Source of the DNA: Micromonospora sp. AMSO31t
GTDB lineage: Bacteria > Actinomycetota > Actinomycetes > Mycobacteriales > Micromonosporaceae
DNA length: 44,027 nt
Assembly (NCBI RefSeq): GCF_008868175.1
Contig: NZ_WBKT01000037.1
Location: forward strand, 1 to 44,027
Direction: 5' to 3'
Made by a program: the position numbers and the translations under genes. The notes beneath the pieces were generated by a model. The model was not told the DNA's origin. It was given only the letters and a program-made list of their open reading frames with translations, and did not search any database. The first letter of the stretch is position 1, and each line of letters opens with the position of its first letter. Below, piece after piece: positions 32,438 through 39,792 of the stretch.

Positions 32438-33394
32438 ATGTCCTCCCCCACACCGATCTTCGTCGCGGGTACGGGTCGTTCGGGCACCTCGCGGATCGCC
32501 GACATCATCGGTGAACATCCGCTGATCCATCGGATTCCCATGGAGACCCACTTCCTCGTCGACCCGGGTGGCCTGCGGGACCTGGCCGACGCGCTCACCG
32601 TTCGGTACGACCCCACCGTCGGTGAGGACGCCCTGCACCGGCTCAGCGACTTCCTCACCGTACGAGTGCCCGGCCGGCGCGACGATCGCGGCAAGACCGT
32701 CCCCGAACTCGTCGGCGAGCAGCGCTACCGGGACGCGGTGCAACAGCTCTGGCCGCAATTGATCGCGTACACCTTCGAAGAGCCTGCGCCCGCGGAAGGT
32801 TTCGGGAACGCCGACCGACCCGCCGGGCCGTTCGCGCCGCCGAGCCGCCGGCGGGCAGTCCCCAGGTATTTCAGCGACCGGAGCGAACTGCTCGGCATCT
32901 TGCGGGGCCTGATCGACACTCTGTTCGGCGGAGCAGCCGCCGACGCGGGCAAGCCGACCTGGTGCGAGAAGACACCGTTCAACCTGCTGTGCATGGACTT
33001 CCTCTGGGAGCTGGTCCCCGAGGCGACCATCGTGCACATCAAGCGTCACCCGGTCTCGGTGCTCGCCTCCCACCTGGCCCAGCCCTGGGCGCCGCCCACC
33101 GTCGACGGCGCGCTCGCCTACCTCAAGCCCATCTACCACCGATGGCTCACCTGGAAGAACACGGTCGACCTGACGGGCAGGCGATACATCGAGGTGAAAG
33201 CGGAAGATCTCGCAGCCGACTGGCCCGGGCAGCGCAAGGCACTGTTCGAACGGCTCGACGTCGACGACTTCGCCACCCCCTCGACGTTTCAGTCGCACAA
33301 GCTTGCGAACCGCAACAACCAGTTCGACGACGACACCCGCGAGTTCGTCAAGGAGTCGCTGGGCAAGATCATCCCGGCCATGGGATATGAGTGA
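32438..33394 (+). CDS. Sulfotransferase-family protein
   Basis: The protein of about 318 residues opens with PIFVAGTGRSGTSRIADII, the 5'-phosphosulfate (PSB) loop of PAPS-dependent sulfotransferases. Near residue 200, VHIKRHPVSVLASHL supplies the RxxxxS 3'-phosphate motif. It would transfer sulfate from PAPS to an alcohol or amine, perhaps on a lipid or cell-surface sugar; the acceptor is unknown. ATG 32438 is favoured as the start because the PSB loop normally lies close to the N-terminus; a GTG 32384 is in frame. Confidence 0.82.
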   Translation: MSSPTPIFVAGTGRSGTSRIADIIGEHPLIHRIPMETHFLVDPGGLRDLADALTVRYDPTVGEDALHRLSDFLTVRVPGRRDDRGKTVPELVGEQRYRDAVQQLWPQLIAYTFEEPAPAEGFGNADRPAGPFAPPSRRRAVPRYFSDRSELLGILRGLIDTLFGGAAADAGKPTWCEKTPFNLLCMDFLWELVPEATIVHIKRHPVSVLASHLAQPWAPPTVDGALAYLKPIYHRWLTWKNTVDLTGRRYIEVKAEDLAADWPGQRKALFERLDVDDFATPSTFQSHKLANRNNQFDDDTREFVKESLGKIIPAMGYE

Positions 33395-33459
33395 CGACTC
33401 CGGCTCTTCACCTTGACCACGCCGCGCCCGTGCGCACCCGACCTACGTAGGGTCGAGGG

Positions 33460-33909
33460 GTGGCACGAGTGTTGGTGACGGGCATGTCGGGGGCGGGAAA
33501 GACCACGCTGCTGACCGAGCTGTCCCGCCGCGGCTACGACACCATCGACACCGACTATGACGGTTGGAGCTTGCCGGACGGCGAGTGGGACGAACCACGG
33601 ATGACAGCCCTGCTCGCAGACCGGCCCGAGGTCGTCGTATCGGGGACGGTGGCGAACCAGGGCCGCTTCTACGACCGTTTCGACCACGTGGTCCTGCTGA
33701 GTGCACCACTCGGCGTCCTGCTCGATCGGGTCACGGCGCGATCGACCAATCCGTACGGGAAGACCGCCGAGCATCGCGCCGAGATCGCGCGCTACGTGCG
33801 CGAGGTGGAGCCGTTGCTCCGGCGCGGCGCCACGTGTGAACTCGACGGCCAACGTCCAGTGGGAGAGCTGGCCGACATCATCGAGCAGTTGCTCGGTGCG
33901 GCACCCTGA
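33460..33909 (+). CDS. Small P-loop kinase-like ATPase
   Basis: The 149-residue protein starts with VLVTGMSGAGKTTLLTEL, a Walker A motif, followed by DTIDTDYDGW, a pattern like the lid and substrate region of shikimate- or adenylate-type kinases. VVVSGTVANQG and FDHVVLLSAPLGVLLDRVTAR are later family-like parts. It probably phosphorylates a small molecule; the substrate is unknown. GTG 33460 has GAGGGG just upstream. It is close to the sulfotransferase gene (65 bases), but no functional tie is evident. Confidence 0.7.
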   Translation: MARVLVTGMSGAGKTTLLTELSRRGYDTIDTDYDGWSLPDGEWDEPRMTALLADRPEVVVSGTVANQGRFYDRFDHVVLLSAPLGVLLDRVTARSTNPYGKTAEHRAEIARYVREVEPLLRRGATCELDGQRPVGELADIIEQLLGAAP

Positions 33910-34057
33910 ACTGCCCGGCGGCGCCTGACCGGCTCTGGCCACCCGCGTCTGAACCCAGCCCGGAGCGGAGCCGGTAGTGGAGCATGTCGGCGTGCTTCGT
34001 TTACGCTCCGCGGATAACCGGGCAGCCGTCCACCGATTGGCGTGGGACCATCACGCT

Positions 34058-34549
34058 GTGCCTGGGTTGATCGTGCGGGACATGACGAGGAACGAGTTCG
34101 AGGAGTGGCGTGCGCGTACCATCCGGGCATACGCCGACGAGCAGGTAGCAGCCGGAAACTGGTCCGCGGACGAGGCCCTCAAGTTGGCCACCAAGGCACA
34201 CGAGGTCCTGTTGCCGGATGGCTTTGCGACTGCCGGAATGCTGTTCCTGCGGGCCATGCTCCCCGACGACAGCTATGTCGGCGTGTTATGGCTGGGCCTG
34301 ACGCATCCGCGCGGTGCGCCCGACTGCGCGTTCATCTACGACATCGAGATCGATGAGGCGTACCGCGGGGCCGGCTACGGACGCGCACTCCTCGCTGCTG
34401 CGGAGGACTCGGTGCGATCTCGTGGCGTGGGCCGCCTGGAGCTCAACGTCTTCCGCGACAACGCCCGGGCGATCCGGCTGTATGAGACGTCCGGCTATCG
34501 CGTCGTGACACAACAGATGCGCAAGTCACTCACCTGCCCACGAGTCTGA
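34058..34549 (+). CDS. GNAT-family N-acetyltransferase
   Basis: The protein of about 163 residues has an N-terminal region MTRNEFEEWRARTIRAYADEQ typical of a common actinomycete GNAT group, then FIYDIEIDEAYRGAGYGRALL with the acetyl-CoA loop RGAGYG, then LELNVFRDNARAIRLYETSGY, the usual C-terminal strand-helix. The acceptor is unknown. GTG 34058 is chosen; GTG 33977 and ATG 34082 are also in frame. A TTA codon lies at 34286-34288, rare in this DNA. Confidence 0.82.
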   Translation: MPGLIVRDMTRNEFEEWRARTIRAYADEQVAAGNWSADEALKLATKAHEVLLPDGFATAGMLFLRAMLPDDSYVGVLWLGLTHPRGAPDCAFIYDIEIDEAYRGAGYGRALLAAAEDSVRSRGVGRLELNVFRDNARAIRLYETSGYRVVTQQMRKSLTCPRV

Positions 34550-34570
34550 ACTGCTGCCCCCGCGGGGCCC

Positions 34571-34589
34571 CGGCATGACTCCAATGCCG
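34571..34589 (+). terminator. Small hairpin after the GNAT gene
   Basis: CGGCAT and ATGCCG form a 6-bp stem with a 7-base loop, 22 bases after the stop codon. No T-run is present, so it is a weak terminator candidate. Confidence 0.3.
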
Positions 34590-34688
34590 CTGGTCGTCGT
34601 CTGGAGCCGGCGCGGCAAGCGTCTCTGGACGCCGCATTAGCATCGATGCGGCGGGCGGGCGGGCCACTGCCCGACCCGAAGGGGGCCA

Positions 34689-35123
34689 GTGGCGGTGAGA
34701 CGGATATGGCTTCGGCGGTGGGCCGGGGCGCCCGGGTGGGTTCGGGTTGTCGTGATCGCCGCCGCCTGCGTCCTCGCGTACGGAGGGATCGTGCACCTGG
34801 GCGATCTGCTCGGTGTTCGGCCGGGTGGTACAAGGCCATCCACCCCCGTCTGGCTGATGGTGTACTTCACCTCGCTCACCGTGTTCGACCCGCTCGCGGC
34901 GCTGTTGCTGGCGATGCGCCGGATCGAAGGGCTGCTGCTCGGCTGTGCCTTGCTCGCCAGCGACGCGGCGGCGAACGGGTATGCCAACTACGTGCTGGAC
35001 ACCACGCCGGGGATCACGCCCGGCCGGATCGGGCAGGCGGTGGTCACGGCGCTCGCGGTCGCCCTGATCGCGGCGGCGCCCAAGGCCGCGCCCTGGCTGC
35101 ATTCGCCGGGATGCGCCGGCTAG
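34689..35123 (+). CDS. Small integral membrane protein of unknown function
   Basis: The 144-residue protein has about three or four hydrophobic segments (VVVIAAACVLAYG, LMVYFTSLTVFDPLAALLLAM, LLLGCALLASDA and a C-terminal ALAVALIAAA). A basic N-terminus (RRIWLRRW) suggests the N-end is inside. I recognise no family. It starts with GTG 34689. It stands alone, with 140 and 139 bases on either side that hold no further gene. Confidence 0.55.
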   Translation: MAVRRIWLRRWAGAPGWVRVVVIAAACVLAYGGIVHLGDLLGVRPGGTRPSTPVWLMVYFTSLTVFDPLAALLLAMRRIEGLLLGCALLASDAAANGYANYVLDTTPGITPGRIGQAVVTALAVALIAAAPKAAPWLHSPGCAG

Positions 35124-35262
35124 TGCATGACCATGAATGTTGGAGGGGTCGAGGTCAGGGTGCGCGGTGGTGGGCTGTCCCTCCATAGAGGTACGGCTCG
35201 CTCCATCCTCATCTGCCCGCGACGAGGGCATCGGCGTGCGATCGACGGTCTAGCATCGAGCG

Positions 35263-35457
35263 GTGGACCCGTCTCTTGACACCTTGCCGAAGATCGGCGC
35301 GCCGGCGACGCGGGCGCTGAACGCCGCCGGCTACAGCGCGCTACGCCAGCTCGCGGGTGTGCCGCGCGCAGAGCTGGCCAGGTTGCACGGCATGGGTCCG
35401 AAGGCACTGAACATCATCGAGGCCGCCCTCGAACAGCACAATCTGCGGCTCACCTGA
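35263..35457 (+). CDS. Helix-hairpin-helix protein
   Basis: The 64-residue protein reads LPKIGAPATRALNAAGYSALRQLAGV and ARLHGMGPKALNIIEAAL in two halves (each short helix-hairpin-helix). The glycines in PKIG and HGMGPKA match hairpins that bind DNA backbone without sequence preference, as in the C-terminal domain of RNA polymerase alpha. It may bind DNA or RNA; its role is unknown. The start is GTG 35263, with no strong ribosome binding site. Confidence 0.65.
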   Translation: MDPSLDTLPKIGAPATRALNAAGYSALRQLAGVPRAELARLHGMGPKALNIIEAALEQHNLRLT

Positions 35458-35520
35458 CGCCGGCCGGACGCGCCACGTGGAACCGCCGAGACGCACAACT
35501 GCGGCGAGGGGCGCGACCGG

Positions 35521-35874
35521 CTACTGGCCGACCGTTTCGGGGCCCACGCCTGAACCAAGCCGGTAGTGGAGCAGGTCGGCAGCATGGGGCAGTCGGATCG
35601 GCGGTGTGGCGTCGCGCATGGCAATCAGCCCGAGTATCAGTCCGCGGCGGATCGCGGCATCGATCGCGGACCGCACGTCCGGGTCGAGTGACTCCCAGGT
35701 GGCCGCCGCCGAGCAGGCCCAGCAGAGGTGGCCGCGGCGTTCCTGCTTGTCGACCAACCCTCGTCGACCACACTCCGGGCACCGAGAGTCAAACATGGTC
35801 ACGTGGCCCAGGCAGTGCTGCTCGCGGGCGGAGCGGTAGGCGCGCGCGACCGTGGACGATGACCGTTGCGCCAC
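35521..35874 (-). CDS. Zinc-ribbon protein of unknown function
   Basis: The frame encodes 117 residues with CPECGRRG and, about 18 residues on, CWAC, so two CxxC pairs that should bind zinc, followed by a helical C-terminal half (DVRSAIDAAIRRGL). No family is recognised. The first 8 or so codons overlap the end of the coaD-like relic, in another frame, so the present start may be an artefact of the junction: either GTG 35874 or the later ATG 35796 (MFDSRCPECG) could be used; neither has a good ribosome binding site. Confidence 0.5.
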   Translation of the reverse strand: MAQRSSSTVARAYRSAREQHCLGHVTMFDSRCPECGRRGLVDKQERRGHLCWACSAAATWESLDPDVRSAIDAAIRRGLILGLIAMRDATPPIRLPHAADLLHYRLGSGVGPETVGQ

Positions 35875-36169
35875 GGCGCATGCAGTAGGCGGTGGTCAGG
35901 CCCGTCCAGGTGTCCACCTCGACATTGGCCCAGGCGGTCGGCATGGCGTCCCGTACACGTGCGGCCCTGGTCGCGGCCTAGGCGGTCGGCTGCTTGTCGG
36001 GGTTCACCGCCAGCAGCACGATGATCCGGTCGAAGAGCACCCGGGCACGGGCCACCAGGTCGTGGTGCCCCGGGGTGAACGGATCGAAGGTGCCGGGATA
36101 GACCGCCAAGGCACCCTGTGCTGGCACCACTCCACGATCCGGCGTAGCGGTCACCGCGACTCCAATCAA
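35849..36169 (-). pseudogene. coaD: coaD-like (phosphopantetheine adenylyltransferase) relic with in-frame TAG
   Basis: The N-terminal part reads [18 protein letters not shown], with the TPGHH nucleotidyl-transfer motif of CoaD, then [18 protein letters not shown], where a TAG stop (35978-35980) ends it. In the same frame the family match continues past the stop: RAARVRDAMPTAWANVEV, then TGLTTAYCMRRGATVIVHG, where the match ends at 35849. A full CoaD has about 160 residues and ends with a RN-TDxE-type motif that is absent. So this is a degraded copy, with a stop and a lost 3' end. The codons CCG ACC GCC TAG GCC at the stop differ by one base from CCG ACC GCC TGG GCC at 35941-35927. The start is a TTG at 36169. 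A working coaD is presumably elsewhere. Confidence 0.7.
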
Positions 36170-36266
36170 CAGGCCACGGCCTTGTCGTCACCGTCGACCA
36201 CCGCCGGCATCCTAATCTGCCGCCGACCGATCGCTACCCACCGCGAGGGACCCTCGAAAGGCCCGA

Positions 36267-36746
36267 TCATGGCGATGCAGGGCGATGGACCTCTGGACCG
36301 CTCGGCGATGCGGCTGTCCGTGCTTCATCGCGACGAAACAGCCGGTCAGGATCGGGCACAGAACGAAGCAACGCCGCCAAGACGCCATCCACGAGGGGGA
36401 GGCCGCCCAGCTCGCCGATCCCGACCCATGCGATGTCGTCATGCTCGTCAGGTGCACGGTTGGTCGGAGAGCCAACCCAGTCTCCGATCTGCCAGACGCC
36501 CACCTGAACGGCGTCCTCACCGACGCTGGCATGCACGACGCCCAACCGTGAAGCGGACTCCGCCACGATGTGAACACCGAGCTCCTCGTGCATCTCACGC
36601 GCGAGGGCTTGTAGTTCCGACTCACCCGCTTCGACCTGCCCCCCGGGCAGATCCCAGACGTCTGGGAAGGCCCGCTTGGTCGGCCTGCGGTGCACTAGCA
36701 GGACCGCGCCGTTCTCAACGAGCGCGCCTGTGACGACGACATGCAT
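36267..36746 (-). CDS. Nudix hydrolase
   Basis: The 159-residue protein carries the full Nudix box GGQVEAGESELQALAREMHEELG near residues 36-58 (here GX5EX7REXXEEXG), after VVVTGALVENGAVLLVHRR and before a mixed strand-helix tail. Such enzymes hydrolyse nucleoside diphosphates linked to another moiety, often to remove oxidised or toxic nucleotides; the substrate is unknown. ATG 36746 starts the first strand; no clear ribosome binding site. Confidence 0.88.
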   Translation of the reverse strand: MHVVVTGALVENGAVLLVHRRPTKRAFPDVWDLPGGQVEAGESELQALAREMHEELGVHIVAESASRLGVVHASVGEDAVQVGVWQIGDWVGSPTNRAPDEHDDIAWVGIGELGGLPLVDGVLAALLRSVPDPDRLFRRDEARTAASPSGPEVHRPASP

Positions 36747-36919
36747 GGCGGGAGTAGAGCACAGGGATGGGACAGGCTCGCTCCAGCCGAAGGGCTGATC
36801 CGCCGCTGACCGGGAGTTCTGAGGGCGTTACGAGAGGTGCGTGCAGCGACGAGCCGGTCCTCCCCCAGGCGAGTGGGCGCACCTGGCTCAGCCCGGTGAG
36901 CCCTCAGTACGGTTCGAGC

Positions 36920-37429
36920 GTGATCTCCTGCCCCACCGACAGCCCGCTGCTTTTCCTCGATGTTGACGGCCCGCTGATCCCCTTCAAGGCCCGGCCTCTG
37001 GACCGTGCCGTGGCGCAGCCGTTCGACGATCGTGGCAACCCTCTGCTCGATCGCCTCGACCCGGAGGACGGGCCGAGGCTGCTGGCACTGGGGTGCGAGT
37101 TGGTCTGGGCGACGACGTGGATGGCGGAGGCGAACGAGGTCATCTCGCCGCGGCTCGGGCTTCCGGACCTGCCGGTCGTCGAATGGCCGGACGACGACGA
37201 GGATCCGGCGCGCGGCCTGCACTGGAAGACCGTGTTCCTCACCCGGTGGGCGGGTGCCCGTCCGTTCGTCTGGTTCGACGACGAAACAACTGATGCCGAC
37301 CGGCGATGGCTGGCGGCACAGCACCAGGCTCCGACGCTGCTGCGACGTGTGGACCCCTACGTGGGCCTGACCGGGGCGGATTTCGCCGCGGTCCGTCGAT
37401 GGCTCAGGCAGCTCGGCGACGGCGCGTGA
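36920..37429 (+). CDS. HAD-like protein of the SAK RNA-repair HAD type
   Basis: The protein of about 169 residues begins LLFLDVDGPLIPFKARP, the first HAD motif (DxD), then CELVWATTWMAEANEVISPRLGLP (thr-trp motif) and FVWFDDETTDADRRW for the last acidic motif. This order fits the HAD domain found in Swiss-army-knife-type RNA repair proteins, also seen alone in actinomycetes. It is probably a phosphatase-like enzyme of unknown substrate. GTG 36920 is chosen to place LFLDVDG near the N-terminus. A hairpin lies after it. Confidence 0.72.
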   Translation: MISCPTDSPLLFLDVDGPLIPFKARPLDRAVAQPFDDRGNPLLDRLDPEDGPRLLALGCELVWATTWMAEANEVISPRLGLPDLPVVEWPDDDEDPARGLHWKTVFLTRWAGARPFVWFDDETTDADRRWLAAQHQAPTLLRRVDPYVGLTGADFAAVRRWLRQLGDGA

Positions 37430-37454
37430 TCGCCCGCACCCTCATGCCGAGCCG

Positions 37455-37499
37455 TGTCACCTGTCCCGGTGCACGGGCACGGTCGGTCGACAGGTGGCA
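37455..37499. terminator. Bidirectional terminator between the HAD and M50 genes
   Basis: TGTCACCTGTC (37455-37465) pairs with GACAGGTGGCA (37489-37499) over 11 positions with one G-T pair; CCCG/CGGG (37465-37468 and 37474-37477) makes an inner stem. It stands between convergent genes ending at 37429 and 37517. Confidence 0.55.
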
Positions 37500-37516
37500 A
37501 GGCTGACCGCCGCACG

Positions 37517-38746
37517 TCAGCCCGGCCGGGCCGTTCCGGCGGCCCGGCGACGGGCGAGCCAGCCGGCCAGCGCGAGCAGCACCAGCGCCTCCGCGACCAG
37601 GATCGCCACGGCCCACCCGCCGCCGGTCCAGCGGGCCAGCGTGACGTACCAGTAGCGCACGAGCAGCGTGACCAGCGTGACGGCGAACACCAGCGAGGCC
37701 AGCCCGTAGAGGGCGTACGCCGCCCGGTCCCGGGGCCGGTAGCCGCGTACCGCCACCGGGCCGCGGCGGAGCAGCCGGCCCCAGAAGCGGTAGCTGTCGG
37801 TCCGCAGGTCGGCGAGGTTCAAGGCGTGGCTGAGCATGTAGTAGCCGTCGAGCCGCAGGAACGGCACCAGGTTGAGCGCGGCGGTCGCGGTGCCGAACAG
37901 CAGCATGGTGCCGGCCAGGTCGTGCAGCGCCCCGGGACCGCCCCAGATCCAGAGCGCCGCGAACGGCACGAGGGCCAGCATGCTCACGAACACCCCGGCG
38001 AAGGCGGTGGCGACCCGCCGGCGCGCGGTGAACAGCACGATGTCGTCGACCTTGCAGTACGGGGCCAGCATGGGAAAGCGCCACATGACGCCGATCTCGG
38101 TGTCCCTTCCGCCGAAGTGCCGGCAGGTCAGGCCGTGCGCGCACTCGTGCAGGAAGACAATCAACCAGGTGATCACCACCGAGGCCAGGATCGCGACCAG
38201 GGGCCGGTCGCCCCGGGCGACGACGTCGACCAGCGCCGGCAGGTGCAGGGCCACGTACCCGGCGAGCGCCAGCACCACGAGCAGCGCCGGCAGCACGAAC
38301 CACCAGGTGAACAGCGGGGCCAGTCGGGGCAGCAGCCGGTCGAAGAACCGGTCCGGGTCGTAGAGCGGCCACCGTGCCGACAGGGGGCCCCGCCGGCTGC
38401 GGGCCGCGCCCTCGGCGGCGGTGTCGGTGAGCCGGGCGAGGGCCGCCGGGTCGGTGGCGCCGTCGAGGAGTTGCCGCTGGTGCAGCATGCCGAAGAGCTG
38501 CTGCCAGTTCTCCGGCCCGAGCCGCTTTCCGAAGGTGGCCGCGTAGTCGGTGGCCAGGTCGTCCAGGGTGCGGGTGCCGTCCATCCGGGACAGCAGGAAG
38601 TGCTCGCGCGGCCCGACGCGGTAGAACCAGCCGGTCTCCGGGTCCTTGACGTGGTGGACCAGCTTCTCCCCTCGCCACTGGCCGGGACCGAGCACGACCT
38701 CGGCCCGCAGGCGGGGCCGGGTCCAGGTGGCGTCCGTCGTGGTCAT
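37517..38746 (-). CDS. Membrane M50-like metalloprotease with N-terminal PqqD/RRE-like domain (RiPP cluster)
   Basis: The 409-residue protein has two parts. Residues of about 25-100 (HHVKDPETGWFYRVGPREHFLLSRMDG is split here as GWFYRVGPREHF and LLSRMDGTRTLDDLA) look like a PqqD-type domain, the RiPP recognition element that grips leader peptides. The rest is a membrane protein with several segments carrying LIVFLHECAHGLTCRHFGG (HExxH plus His) and NLVPFLRLDGYYMLSHA (Asn and Asp ligands) of the M50 family. It is likely to process or export the peptide made by this cluster, in the membrane. Its ATG overlaps the stop of the upstream gene (ATGA). Last gene of the operon. Confidence 0.8.
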   Translation of the reverse strand: MTTTDATWTRPRLRAEVVLGPGQWRGEKLVHHVKDPETGWFYRVGPREHFLLSRMDGTRTLDDLATDYAATFGKRLGPENWQQLFGMLHQRQLLDGATDPAALARLTDTAAEGAARSRRGPLSARWPLYDPDRFFDRLLPRLAPLFTWWFVLPALLVVLALAGYVALHLPALVDVVARGDRPLVAILASVVITWLIVFLHECAHGLTCRHFGGRDTEIGVMWRFPMLAPYCKVDDIVLFTARRRVATAFAGVFVSMLALVPFAALWIWGGPGALHDLAGTMLLFGTATAALNLVPFLRLDGYYMLSHALNLADLRTDSYRFWGRLLRRGPVAVRGYRPRDRAAYALYGLASLVFAVTLVTLLVRYWYVTLARWTGGGWAVAILVAEALVLLALAGWLARRRAAGTARPG

Positions 38747-39792
38747 CGTGGGCCGGCCGGGGCGAGGTCGTCGAGCAGGGCGGTCCGCAGCACGTACGAG
38801 AGGTAGATCTCGTCGAGGATGCTCACGCCGAGCCGGTTGTTGGTCATGTGCACGTAGGAGCTGAGCAGGATGGGCAGGGCGGCGTCCAGGTCACGGACCC
38901 CGGTGGGCTCGGCGCCGCCGCGCTGGAACACGAGGTCGCCCCGTTCGGTGGCGGCCACCACCCGGTCGCGCAGTTCCCGGCAGTGCGCCGACCAGCGGCC
39001 CTCGACGCCGCCGGGCCGGACGTCGGCGTGCTCCCGGGCGCCCGCGCGGATCTGGGCGAGGCGGTCGCGCAGCGCGGCGTCCATGCGGCGGTAGCTGTTG
39101 TCGAAGCTGGCGTGGTAGTCGTCGCTCGGCTCGGAGTAGGAGACCTCCCAGAACCGGCGGTACTCGTCGAGGAACCCGGCGATCCGCTCGTCGTCGGTGA
39201 GGAAGACCGCGCACATCATCATGGTGAGCTGGGCGGACAGCCCGAGCAGCACCGGGCGCACGTGCACGTTGGTGGTGGCCAGCAGGTCCAGCACCACGTC
39301 GCTGGAGTGCTCGAAGTGCCACTCGGCCAGCTCCATCCCGGCCGGCCCGCCGTAGCGGCCGTACTCCCGCTCGTAGGGGATGTGGTGCCAGCTGTTGTTG
39401 GCTCGCATCGGCATGACGCCGTCGGGGCCGTACTCCTCGTCCCAGCGCTCCCGGCCGTACTCGGCCAGGAACATCTGCTTGTACAGGTCGCCCAGGCCCT
39501 CGCTGTCCACCTCGTAGAGCGCGGGGCGGCGGCGCAGGAACGCCGCGATGGCCTCGTCCACCCGCGCCTTCACCACCGCCGGGTCGGCGCCGGGCGCGGG
39601 CAGCACCCGCAGCCGTACGTGCGGCCCCTCCATCCAGTACTTGATGAAGAAGTACCGGCTGATGAGCCCCTCGGTTCGCAGCTCGTCGACCAGCGGCCGG
39701 ACCCCCTCGACCAGCATGGGGTTGGCGTTGCTGGCGTAGAAGACGTGGACGCTGAGCCAGTCGTGCTCGACCGGGGAGGGAAAGGGCGTCAT
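38743..39792 (-). CDS. Thiopeptide-type biosynthesis protein (LanB C-terminal / SpaB_C domain)
   Basis: The 349-residue protein starts WLSVHVFYASNANPMLVEG and continues SRYFFIKYWMEGPHVRLRVL, the pattern of stand-alone SpaB_C/Lant_dehydr_C proteins, ending with YVHMTNNRLGVSILDEIYLSYVLR. In split lantibiotic dehydratases this domain removes glutamate from glutamylated Ser/Thr to give dehydroamino acids; related proteins in thiopeptide clusters instead join two dehydroalanines into a pyridine ring. Which applies here cannot be told by eye. Both ends overlap neighbours by ATGA, so it is translated together with the LanB N-terminal partner. Confidence 0.85.
   Translation of the reverse strand: MTPFPSPVEHDWLSVHVFYASNANPMLVEGVRPLVDELRTEGLISRYFFIKYWMEGPHVRLRVLPAPGADPAVVKARVDEAIAAFLRRRPALYEVDSEGLGDLYKQMFLAEYGRERWDEEYGPDGVMPMRANNSWHHIPYEREYGRYGGPAGMELAEWHFEHSSDVVLDLLATTNVHVRPVLLGLSAQLTMMMCAVFLTDDERIAGFLDEYRRFWEVSYSEPSDDYHASFDNSYRRMDAALRDRLAQIRAGAREHADVRPGGVEGRWSAHCRELRDRVVAATERGDLVFQRGGAEPTGVRDLDAALPILLSSYVHMTNNRLGVSILDEIYLSYVLRTALLDDLAPAGPR

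Noticed and set aside
36212..36625. Second minus-strand frame within the Nudix gene region
   Set aside because: Only the frame at 36267-36746 contains the Nudix box; the other is a shadow.
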